DNA of 13,170 nt from DATKWV01 sp035529405. GTDB lineage: Bacteria; Planctomycetota; Phycisphaerae; Sedimentisphaerales; Anaerobacaceae. This document shows, piece by piece, positions 6,776 through 12,903 of this stretch. The position numbers and the translations under genes are program-made. The notes below the pieces were generated by a model. It had not been told where the DNA came from. It saw only the letters and a list, made by a program, of their open reading frames with translations, and searched no databases. Positions within the stretch are counted from its first letter, which is position 1, and each line of letters begins with the position of its first letter. The stretch is taken from assembly GCA_035529405.1 (NCBI GenBank), contig DATKWV010000075.1, positions 1-13,170 of the forward strand, given 5' to 3'.

Positions 6776-6847
6776 CCAAACACCTGCCGGTTCATTAACA
6801 ACCATACAGCACAACCCGCGCCGCACTTATCTGTCAGGCAGGTTTGG
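6776..6847 (-). promoter_or_regulatory. Possible structured mRNA leader of the tandem receiver genes
   Basis: CCAAACACCTGCC (6776-6788) and GGCAGGTTTGG (6837-6847) pair as 5 + 6 base pairs with a 2-nt bulge, or as 7 contiguous pairs, closing a 48-nt GC-rich loop that can fold further. The stem would lie in the 5' leader of the receiver mRNA, close to its ribosome site. I do not recognise a known riboswitch class in it. Confidence 0.3.
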
Positions 6848-6866
6848 CTTTCCGGCGTTTGGCTTT
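6842..6866. repeat. Two direct repeats of GTTTGGCTTT, 15-bp period
   Basis: GTTTGGCTTT occurs at 6842-6851 and 6857-6866, and a partial third TTTGGCT follows at 6864-6870. An inverted copy of the core is at 6776-6781. Direct repeats at this spacing upstream of a gene can be regulator sites, but the regulator is unknown. Confidence 0.4.
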
Positions 6867-6933
6867 GGCTGCAACATACCGCCTCGACTCTGGTTGCGCG
6901 TAAGCAGACTTTAATCTTATTCTGAAAAATTAT

Positions 6934-6946
6934 CGTCATATTGACG
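6934..6946. promoter_or_regulatory. Short palindrome within a GTCA-motif cluster
   Basis: CGTCA-TAT-TGACG is a perfect 13-bp inverted repeat, and a third inverted half-site TATGAC lies at 6956-6961. The minus-strand TTGTCA overlapping it could serve as a -35 element for the receiver genes, though no good -10 follows. Operator candidate only. Confidence 0.25.
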
Positions 6947-7086
6947 GTACGACATTATGACAAAACCGCATTGATTAAAGCCACGCCGTGAATAAACATC
7001 CTGCCCAAACGATAAGCTCATTGAGGTTATTATCAGACGCAAAACATAAAGTTGCACGGTAAACGGATGCCCAATACGCCAAAATC

Positions 7087-8214
7087 CTACGATTTGCCTG
7101 TCGCGGCGGGGCTTGTTTTCTGCTGAAACGGCAGTTCAAAGGTAAAGGTCGTCCCCTTGTTAAATTCCGACTCCGGCCAAATCCTGCCGTTGTGCTCTTC
7201 CACGATTTTACGGCTGATGGCAAGCCCAAGACCGGAACCGCCTATTTTACCTTCCTTCGGGTCCGATAATTGCTCAAACTCGCAGAACAGTCTTGGAAGG
7301 CTTTCTTTCCTGATGCCCAGGCCCGTATCCTTCACGTACACACAAACACTGCCATCTCGCTGATATGACTCGATTACTATGCCGCCCTTGTGCGTAAATT
7401 TGATGGCGTTGTCGGTAAGATTCATTAAAACCTGTGTAATCTTGTCTTTATCGAAATCCGCAGCCGGAATCGTCTCATCAAGCCTGATGTCAAGGGTTAT
7501 ACCCTTTTCGTCGGCCAGCGGAGCCATTGTCTCTTTTACATCCCTGATTACTTCGTTCATATCATTCGGGGCCATGTGAAGTTTCATCTTGCCGGCCTCC
7601 AGCTTCTGAAAATGCAGAACGTTATCGATTAACCTCGAAAGCCTGTCTATGTTTCTGGTGGTTATATTCAGGAACTTTCGCTGCTGCTGGTTAATTTCAC
7701 CTACAAGACCGCCCAGTATAATATCTATACTTTCTTTCATACACGTTAACGGCGTTCGCAGCTCATGTGAAACCGTGGAAAGAAAGTCGGATTTTACTTT
7801 CACCGCCTCTTTAAGCCTTTCGGTTTGTTTGCGCTCGATGGCGTAGCGTACCGCGCGAACCAGCGTGTATTGCAGCGACTGGCCCTTAATCAGGTAGTCG
7901 TCGGCACCGTTCCTAATGGCCTCAAGACCCGTCTCCTCATCCGCCAGACCCGTCAGTACGACAATGGGGACCCCGGCACTGGCACTGCGCGCTTTTTGAA
8001 CCGTCTGGATACCATTGCTGTCGGGAAGCTGTAAATCCAGCAGCATCACATCAAAGAAACCGGCCTTGAGAATCTCAAGTGCCTGGGCGATAGTCGCAGC
8101 CGCCGATACCGTGAACTCCACCGACTGTGATGACTTCTTCAAAAAAAGCTCCACAAGTCTGCGGTCATCGCAATCGTCGTCCACCACCAGAATATTAATC
8201 TTTTTTATATCCAT
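7087..8214 (-). CDS. Soluble hybrid: N-terminal receiver followed by histidine kinase
   Basis: A 375-residue cytoplasmic protein with no membrane segment and no PAS, GAF or other sensor domain. Receiver at about 5-125: acidic cluster Asp12-Asp14, phosphoacceptor Asp60 (LLDLQLPDSNG), Thr88, Lys110. HisKA dimerisation domain at about 138-205 with the phosphorylated His150 in SHELRTPL. HATPase_c at about 255-365 with the N box (LMNLTDNAIKF, Asn265/Asn269), G1 (DTGLGI) and G2 (GGSGLGLAIS). The order receiver-kinase is the reverse of classic hybrids; in known relatives phosphorylation of the receiver tunes the attached kinase. Input must therefore come from another kinase or binding partner. Likely substrates are the neighbouring receivers, by context. 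The start has GGGGG only 1 nt upstream, unusually close, but no better in-frame start exists. Confidence 0.92.
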   Translation of the reverse strand: MDIKKINILVVDDDCDDRRLVELFLKKSSQSVEFTVSAAATIAQALEILKAGFFDVMLLDLQLPDSNGIQTVQKARSASAGVPIVVLTGLADEETGLEAIRNGADDYLIKGQSLQYTLVRAVRYAIERKQTERLKEAVKVKSDFLSTVSHELRTPLTCMKESIDIILGGLVGEINQQQRKFLNITTRNIDRLSRLIDNVLHFQKLEAGKMKLHMAPNDMNEVIRDVKETMAPLADEKGITLDIRLDETIPAADFDKDKITQVLMNLTDNAIKFTHKGGIVIESYQRDGSVCVYVKDTGLGIRKESLPRLFCEFEQLSDPKEGKIGGSGLGLAISRKIVEEHNGRIWPESEFNKGTTFTFELPFQQKTSPAATGKS

Positions 8215-8298
8215 ACCCCCTGTTGCGACCGAACAACTTCCACTTTAGAAATCGACGCGGTAACAACTAAATTCTTTCAGGCCTTACAACCGCACGAT

Positions 8299-8312
8299 TA
8301 TATCTTGATATA
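8299..8312. promoter_or_regulatory. AT-rich inverted repeat upstream of the hybrid kinase
   Basis: TATATC-TT-GATATA forms a perfect 6-bp inverted repeat around a 2-nt centre in the 128-nt gap between the CBS gene and the kinase gene. It may be a promoter or operator for the kinase, or chance in AT-rich DNA. Confidence 0.2.
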
Positions 8313-8342
8313 TGCCTTTCCGCCCACAACGTACCCCCTTGC

Positions 8343-8765
8343 CTACACATTTACCTGCCGGCCCAGCATCTCGGAATCCGCCCTCTTGAGATGAAGGATG
8401 CAGTCGATAAGGTCCGCTCGACTGATTATCCCCACAAGCCTGCCGTTTGATGTTATCGGCACCCTTCTGAAACCGTTCATTATCAGGCAGTCACAGACAT
8501 TCAAGAGGCTTTCTTCCTGGTCAAAGCAAATCGGCGGCTGGGTCATAAAATCCTTGACCACTTTCTGTTCCTCGTCCCCGTATGCGTAAAACAGCAGACT
8601 CAGCACATCCTTTTCGGAAAGAATACCGATTAATGCCATATCATCGTCAACCACCGGAACACCCGTAATGTGGTTGTCTCTGAGCAGCCTGACAGCTTCA
8701 TATATGGGAGTATCTTTTTTTACATTAACAACATCTTCCCGCATAACGTCCTTTGCCCTGAGCAT
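8343..8765 (-). CDS. Two-CBS-domain (Bateman module) protein
   Basis: A 140-residue stand-alone CBS pair: CBS1 about residues 7-60 (DVMREDVVNV, then VPVVDDD, IGILSEKDVL) and CBS2 about 72-126 (DFMTQPPICF, then RRVPITSNGRLVGIISRADLI). Such modules bind adenine nucleotides or related ligands and act as energy or ligand sensors through a partner protein. The ATG at 8765 is chosen because AAGGAG lies 6 nt upstream; a longer frame from 8804 would overlap the end of the response regulator and is not supported. The gene begins 31 nt after that regulator, so the two are probably cotranscribed. No output domain is present. The position between a response regulator and a kinase that lacks a sensor suggests it could feed nucleotide status into this signalling set; that is inference. 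Confidence 0.9.
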   Translation of the reverse strand: MLRAKDVMREDVVNVKKDTPIYEAVRLLRDNHITGVPVVDDDMALIGILSEKDVLSLLFYAYGDEEQKVVKDFMTQPPICFDQEESLLNVCDCLIMNGFRRVPITSNGRLVGIISRADLIDCILHLKRADSEMLGRQVNV

Positions 8766-8796
8766 AACGGTCTCCTTTCGGCAGTCGCTGTGCTTT

Positions 8797-9210
8797 TCAG
8801 CCAAGATTGGTACTTTTCAACGCGTTGGCTATCTTTTCCATCAAATCCGCAAAGTCAAAAGGTTTGGTAACATAATCGGCGATACCGTATGATGACGCGA
8901 TTGCTATATCCTGCGGCTCACACATTACCGTGACCATTATCACCGGTATATCCCTCAACTGCGGGTTCTCGCGCAGACGCTCAAGCGTCTCATGCCCGTT
9001 CATAATCGGCATGTTGGTGTCCATAAGTATCAGGTCCGGTTTCTCACTGATTGCCTGCTCCAGGGCCTCTTTGCCGTTGGCCGCTGTAGCAACCTTACAA
9101 TTAGACAACTCCAGGCGGCACTGGATTGTGCTGACCATGTCCGGCTCATCATCTACAATAAGTATTCTGGCCTGTGCGGTCTTTTTTTTCGGCTTGAATA
9201 GACCTAACAT
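8797..9210 (-). CDS. Single-domain response regulator with basic N-terminal extension
   Basis: A 137-residue receiver starting MLGLFKPKKK, a basic ~15-residue extension before the domain. Key residues in this numbering: Asp20-Asp21 acidic pair (ILIVDDEPD), phosphoacceptor Asp64 (LILMDTNMPIMNG), Thr94, Lys116 (TKPFDF). The ATG at 9210 is preferred because AAGGGG is 6 nt upstream; an in-frame GTG at 9228 would place that site inside the coding region. It is less similar to the other two receivers than they are to each other. It is the first gene of the leftward block, divergent from pilB across ~335 nt, so its promoter probably lies in 9211-9480. No output domain is seen, so it acts by protein contact or in a phosphorelay. 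Confidence 0.9.
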   Translation of the reverse strand: MLGLFKPKKKTAQARILIVDDEPDMVSTIQCRLELSNCKVATAANGKEALEQAISEKPDLILMDTNMPIMNGHETLERLRENPQLRDIPVIMVTVMCEPQDIAIASSYGIADYVTKPFDFADLMEKIANALKSTNLG

Positions 9211-9386
9211 TACTGGCCCCTTTCCCACGTGTCTGTTTTCTCTGTCACTAAAGGCGCATTAATCGGATACTTTTTCGGCCTGAAAAGCCCCTCGTATTAG
9301 CAAAAGTTCTGCTTATGATTGAGTCTTCACTTTTGGCGCTCTTCGGTCCGGAAACATACAGATTACAAATGTCTCGTTTATTATTC

Positions 9387-9414
9387 GCTGCAACGCAGCC
9401 GCCGCTGCCTTTTT
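9387..9414 (+). promoter_or_regulatory. Attenuator-like pair of mutually exclusive hairpins upstream of pilB
   Basis: Three segments occur in order: GCTGC (9387-9391), GCAGC (9395-9399), GCTGC (9404-9408), followed by C and five T (9410-9414). The middle segment can pair with the first (3-nt loop) or with the third (4-nt loop); the second pairing is followed by the T-run and looks like a small intrinsic terminator reading toward pilB. Stems are only 5 bp, so stability is modest and chance is possible. Confidence 0.33.
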
Positions 9415-9517
9415 CTTATCGGTCTTAAATACACCGACCTGATGAAATCCCGTAACCGCCTGCTTTCTCATTAAGCCGCCGCTCGGCAGTGTCGATAGCC
9501 ACTGCTGTAGGCCGTTT

Positions 9518-9533
9518 TATTTGGCGCCAAATA
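9518..9533. promoter_or_regulatory. 16-bp perfect palindrome just before the pilB ribosome site
   Basis: TATTTGGCGCCAAATA is a perfect palindrome ending 4 nt before GGAG (9538-9541) and 12 nt before the pilB ATG. A related half-site TTTTGGCGCT lies at 9331-9340. The position suits an operator for a dimeric regulator, or an element affecting translation start. The regulator is unknown. Confidence 0.4.
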
Positions 9534-9545
9534 CTCTGGAGCCTG

Positions 9546-11255
9546 ATGAAAAAAGTAACCGCTCAAAATCAGGATGAGACCATTTCCTATATTCTCAAAG
9601 AGAAAATCCTCGACGAAAACACCCTGCAGCAGATTCTCGAACAGCAAAAAACAGACGGCGAAAGTCTCATAACCATTCTCACCAAAAATAACCTCGTAAG
9701 CGAAGAAAACCTCGCAAAAATTGTCGCCGTCAATAACCGAATAGAATTCGTAAATCTTGCCCCCGACATGGTTTCACCCATGGCTGCACACATGGTCTCT
9801 TACGAAATGGCAAATCAGCACAACGCCATCCCCGTAAAAAAAGAAGGTGACAATCTGTTCGTGGCAATGAGCGAGCCCTGGGACCTTGTTGTCAGCAACC
9901 AGATAGCCATCAGGACAGGCTGCCGCGTTGTGCCTGTGGCCGCTACCCCCAGCGCCATAAGACAGGCAATCAGATACCACTTTAACGTACGAAATGTTAC
10001 TCGTCAGGCAATTGCCTCGATGCGATTAACCCAGAAAGCCTCTCTGCAGCAAACCGAGGTCGAGGATGTAAATAAAGCGTTAAAAGTCACAAGTGACCCA
10101 ATCACCAAGCTTGTTTCTTCGATTATAACAGGTGCCATTGACGACGGCGCAAGTGATATACATATCGAGCCCCAGACGCCCGATATGCGAATCCGGTATC
10201 GTGTTGACGGCCTGCTTCACGACGCCGTAAAGGTCCCGTCGTCGGCACAGCCGGAGGTTGTCTCACACATCAAGGTTATGGCCGAAATGGATATATCCGA
10301 ACGCCGAGCGCCCCAGGACGGCCACATAACCATCCAGCACAACGGGCGCAACTATGACCTGAGAATCTCTTCTCTGCCTTCCATCGGCGGAGAAAAAATC
10401 GTCATCAGAATACTCGACCAGGATGCCGCCAGATGGTCCCTTGATGAAATCGCAACCTCACCACAGGACAACCAGAGGTTCAGGCTGCTGGCCCGTAATC
10501 CTTACGGAATGCTCCTGCTGACCGGACCCACCGGAAGCGGCAAGACCACAACCTTATATTCTTTGCTTCAGCTGCTTAATACCCCGGAAAAGAATATTGT
10601 TACCATTGAAGACCCTGTCGAGTACCGTCTCGAAGGTATTACCCAGATTCAGATTATGCCTCTGGCAGGCGTAACTTTCGCCTCCGCTCTGAGAAGCATA
10701 TTGCGCCAGGACCCCGATATAATACTGGTCGGTGAAATCCGCGATACCGAAACCGCCGAGCTGGCAATCAGTGCAGCCCTGACCGGACATCTGGTATTAA
10801 GCACACTGCACACAAACGACGCCGTTGGCGCGATTTCACGCCTGGTTACACTGGGCATCCAGCCGTTCCTGGTCGCCTCGTCGCTGCTGGGTGCCGTGGC
10901 CCAGCGACTGGTGCGAACCATTTGTCCCAAGTGCAGACAGCCTTACAAGCCCTCACAGGACGAACTTTCCCAGATGCTGGCACTGTCTAAAAAACGAGAA
11001 AATATCCAGTTGTACCGCGGAAAAGGGTGCAACCATTGTTATAAATCCGGGTATCGCGGACGCAAGGCAATTTACGAAATACTCTGCATCTCGCCGCTTG
11101 TACGCAAAATGATTACCGAAGCCGGCGACGACGATTCGATAACCCAGCAGGCTCTCAAAGAAAGTATGCGTACCCTGCAGATAAGCGGCGTTGAAGAAGT
11201 GCTTAACGGCGCAATTACTCTTGAAGAGCTGCGCCGCTTTGTTGAAATCAAATAA
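9546..11255 (+). CDS. pilB: Type IV pilus assembly ATPase (PilB/GspE family)
   Basis: Cytoplasmic hexameric ATPase that powers pilus extension. From ATG 9546 it has 569 residues: N-terminal GspE/MshEN-type domain (about 1-150), linker, N2D domain with GASDIHIEP (about 201-209) and RAPQDGHI (about 254-261), then the AAA-like core with Walker A GPTGSGKT (327-334), Asp box EDPVEYR, Walker B region IILVGEIRD (392-400) and His box LSTLHTNDA. A four-Cys zinc motif is complete (C-P-K-C at 460-463 and C-N-H-C at 495-498), which marks assembly rather than retraction ATPases. The start is chosen for GGAG 4 nt upstream and for its normal family N-terminus; an in-frame GTG at 9489 would add 19 residues and put the palindrome inside the gene. 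It is followed by pilC after 3 nt. GspE is an alternative, but context favours PilB. Confidence 0.95.
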   Translation: MKKVTAQNQDETISYILKEKILDENTLQQILEQQKTDGESLITILTKNNLVSEENLAKIVAVNNRIEFVNLAPDMVSPMAAHMVSYEMANQHNAIPVKKEGDNLFVAMSEPWDLVVSNQIAIRTGCRVVPVAATPSAIRQAIRYHFNVRNVTRQAIASMRLTQKASLQQTEVEDVNKALKVTSDPITKLVSSIITGAIDDGASDIHIEPQTPDMRIRYRVDGLLHDAVKVPSSAQPEVVSHIKVMAEMDISERRAPQDGHITIQHNGRNYDLRISSLPSIGGEKIVIRILDQDAARWSLDEIATSPQDNQRFRLLARNPYGMLLLTGPTGSGKTTTLYSLLQLLNTPEKNIVTIEDPVEYRLEGITQIQIMPLAGVTFASALRSILRQDPDIILVGEIRDTETAELAISAALTGHLVLSTLHTNDAVGAISRLVTLGIQPFLVASSLLGAVAQRLVRTICPKCRQPYKPSQDELSQMLALSKKRENIQLYRGKGCNHCYKSGYRGRKAIYEILCISPLVRKMITEAGDDDSITQQALKESMRTLQISGVEEVLNGAITLEELRRFVEIK

Positions 11256-11258
11256 AAA

Positions 11259-12455
11259 ATGGCAATTTACGAATATATCGCAATAGACGTTCAGGGAAAC
11301 AGGTACTCCGGCACCTCGAGCGATGTTACCGGTACAGCCGTACTGAAGGATGAGCTTGCCAAAATGGGCGACACCCTCATCAAAGCCACACATCAGAGGT
11401 CCGGCCGCGGCATACGACCAAAAATAAAACAGGCGGAAATTGTTTCATTCGCCTACAAGTTCGCGGGCATGTATGCAGCGGGCCTGTCCATAAGCAGGTG
11501 CATCGAAACCATCGAACGACAGACCGAAATACCCGCCTTGAAATACGTACTTGCCGACATCAGGCAAAGTATCGCCAGGGGCTCTTCCCTCAGAGACGCC
11601 TTCGAAAAACATAAACACATATTTTCCGATTTCTTTCTCGGCATGCTCGAGGCCGGTGAATCGGGAGGTAAATTACATGAAACCCTCGAAATAAGTGCCA
11701 CCTACCTCGAAAAACAGGCGGACCTCAGACACAAAATAACAGCCGCTTTCGCTTATCCCGTCGTCGTTGCGGTCATGTGCATTTTAATAGTCACTGCCCT
11801 GATAATATTTGTTATCCCCGTATTCTCGAACTTGTACAAACAGCTGAATGTCCCCCTGCCCGGTCCCACGCAGACGCTGGTTAATTTAAGCGTTGTGGTA
11901 ATAAACTGGTGGTGGATGCTGCTTTCGGCAATTATAGCCCTGATATTCATCGTACGGTTCCTGGCAAACAATCCGAAATTAAGGGCCGCCTGGAGCATTT
12001 TCAAACTCAATATGCCGGTATTCGCAAAGCTTAATCGTATGGTCGTAGTCACCCGGTTTATGCGGACATTTGCCATGCTCATATCAGCGGGCATATCGCT
12101 TATAAAGGCCCTGGACGTGGCAGACATCGTGGCAAATAACGCGAAAATCTCCGAGATTGTGGACGAACTGCAGCAATCGATAGAGGCCGGCCAGCCCGTC
12201 GCGGCTTCCCTGGAAAAGTACGATATCTTTCCTCCGATAATAACCCAGATGGTCGCTTCCGGAGAAGAGGCCGGAACATTGCCTGAGATGTTGAATAAAG
12301 GCCTTGATTTTCTTGACAAGGACATCGAGCGAATAATAAAAAGCCTCATGGTCAAGCTTGAGCCTGCTATAACGCTTATTATGGGAATAATCGTGGGCTT
12401 TATTCTGCTGGGTGTGTACCTGCCGATGTTTGATTATATGAGCAGGGTAAAATAA
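11259..12455 (+). CDS. pilC: Type IV pilus inner-membrane platform protein (PilC/GspF family)
   Basis: A 398-residue polytopic inner-membrane protein that couples the PilB motor to pilin insertion. It has the family start MAIYEYIAIDVQGNRYSG, and two T2SSF domains at about 62-187 and 265-388, each with the cytoplasmic signature (EAGESGGKLHETL at 131-143; ASGEEAGTLPEML at 333-345). Three membrane helices are visible at about 165-188, 209-235 and 368-390. Length is normal for PilC. It starts 3 nt after the pilB stop with little ribosome site of its own, so translation is probably coupled. The pilB-pilC-pilin order is that of many T4P loci. Confidence 0.95.
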   Translation: MAIYEYIAIDVQGNRYSGTSSDVTGTAVLKDELAKMGDTLIKATHQRSGRGIRPKIKQAEIVSFAYKFAGMYAAGLSISRCIETIERQTEIPALKYVLADIRQSIARGSSLRDAFEKHKHIFSDFFLGMLEAGESGGKLHETLEISATYLEKQADLRHKITAAFAYPVVVAVMCILIVTALIIFVIPVFSNLYKQLNVPLPGPTQTLVNLSVVVINWWWMLLSAIIALIFIVRFLANNPKLRAAWSIFKLNMPVFAKLNRMVVVTRFMRTFAMLISAGISLIKALDVADIVANNAKISEIVDELQQSIEAGQPVAASLEKYDIFPPIITQMVASGEEAGTLPEMLNKGLDFLDKDIERIIKSLMVKLEPAITLIMGIIVGFILLGVYLPMFDYMSRVK

Positions 12456-12467
12456 TGATAAGAAAAA

Positions 12468-12524
12468 GCCTAACCTGTCCGTGGGTTATGCCGAATATTC
12501 TCAATAATATGAATAGGCTGACAG
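12468..12524 (+). promoter_or_regulatory. Possible structured leader of the pilin genes
   Basis: The 100-nt gap between pilC and the first pilin contains AGCCTA (12468-12473) pairing with TAGGCT (12514-12519), and CTGTC (12475-12479) pairing with GACAG just after it; the interleaved order would be a pseudoknot. A GAATATTC palindrome lies at 12493-12500. Short and unproven; the gap could also hold a pilin promoter. Confidence 0.2.
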
Positions 12525-12555
12525 TCCGTTGGCATAAATGTAGGGGAATTTAAGG

Positions 12556-12867
12556 GTGCCGAGGAAAAAAGGCTTTACGCTTGTTGAGTTGTTGATTGTA
12601 GTGCTGATTCTGGGAGCTCTTGCGTCGATTGCCATCCCCAGGATTACCGCAAGCGCGTACAATGCAAAGGAATATGCCTGCGCCAGCAATATCGACATTC
12701 TGAACTCACAGATAGAGCTTTGGGCCGTTGACCACGACGGCGTTTACCCTGCAGACCTTGATACGATAACCAGCGACCCCGAGTACTTTCCTGACGGCAC
12801 TCCTGGATGTCCCCTTCTCGGAACATATACTTTAGGTGCAAACAACAGGGTAGTCTGCGACCATTAA
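12556..12867 (+). CDS. Small type IV pilin with canonical prepilin signal
   Basis: A 103-residue prepilin. The leader MPRKKG is followed by FTLVELLIVVLILGALASIAI, a textbook class III signal (Gly at -1, Phe +1, Glu +5). The mature part is a helix leading into a short domain with two cysteines placed as in small planctomycetal/GspG-like pilins (ACASNI and GCP), which could form a disulfide, plus a third Cys near the end; motifs DGVYPADLDTI and YFPDGTPGCP are typical. The start codon is GTG at 12556, with AGGGG 9 nt upstream. It is a strong candidate for the main pilin because it is the canonical one next to pilB-pilC, but a minor pilin is not excluded. A paralogue follows 36 nt downstream. Confidence 0.92.
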   Translation: MPRKKGFTLVELLIVVLILGALASIAIPRITASAYNAKEYACASNIDILNSQIELWAVDHDGVYPADLDTITSDPEYFPDGTPGCPLLGTYTLGANNRVVCDH

Positions 12868-12903
12868 AGCTGTGTGCGTAATTTAAAAAAACAGGATAAA
12901 CCG

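Larger units (their letters stand above)
6749..7086 (-). other. 338-nt intergenic stretch: probable promoter and leader of the tandem receivers
   Basis: No credible gene lies here; open frames through it are extensions or shadows of neighbours. Read on the minus strand it holds, in order, a cluster of GTCA half-sites with a short palindrome (6934-6961), two 10-bp direct repeats (6842-6866), and an 11-bp bulged stem (6776-6847) that ends about 30 nt before the receiver start. I see no clear intrinsic terminator for the histidine kinase gene. Confidence 0.5.
9211..9545. promoter_or_regulatory. Divergent intergenic region between signalling and pilB blocks
   Basis: About 335 nt hold no supported gene. 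It must contain the promoters for the leftward response regulator and probably for rightward pilB. Visible structure: TTTTC-GGCCT-GAAAA inverted repeat (9272-9286), two competing GC-rich hairpins ending in a T-run (9387-9414), a TCGGT/ACCGA inverted repeat (about 9419-9437), and a 16-bp palindrome (9518-9533). I cannot pick out convincing -35/-10 pairs. Confidence 0.5.

Noticed and set aside
6776..6900. Cyclic-di-GMP (GEMM-type) riboswitch before the receiver genes
   Set aside because: Some AAAGCC-like elements are present, but the conserved paired cores and tetraloop-receptor pattern could not be traced.
6975..7229. Minus-strand open frame crossing the end of the kinase gene
   Set aside because: Most of it overlaps the kinase in another frame, and the rest shows no coding signs.
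9489..9545. GTG start giving a 19-residue longer PilB
   Set aside because: The extra residues are not typical of PilB; ATG 9546 has GGAG 4 nt upstream and gives the normal N-terminus. Not fully excluded.
11753..12355. Minus-strand open frame of 200 codons opposite pilC
   Set aside because: Antisense shadow of a clear PilC protein; no ribosome site and composition typical of reverse-strand translation.
12530..12548. Sigma-54-like promoter before the first pilin (TTGGCA at 12530)
   Set aside because: The TGGCA half is present but no GC at the -12 position follows at the required spacing.
251..12867. Type II secretion system instead of type IV pilus
   Set aside because: The secretin, ATPase and platform proteins alone could fit either, but the PilM-PilN fusion, PilO, PilW/PilX-like pilins and CheY-like genes fit a pilus better, and no GspC or GspH-J-type set is seen.
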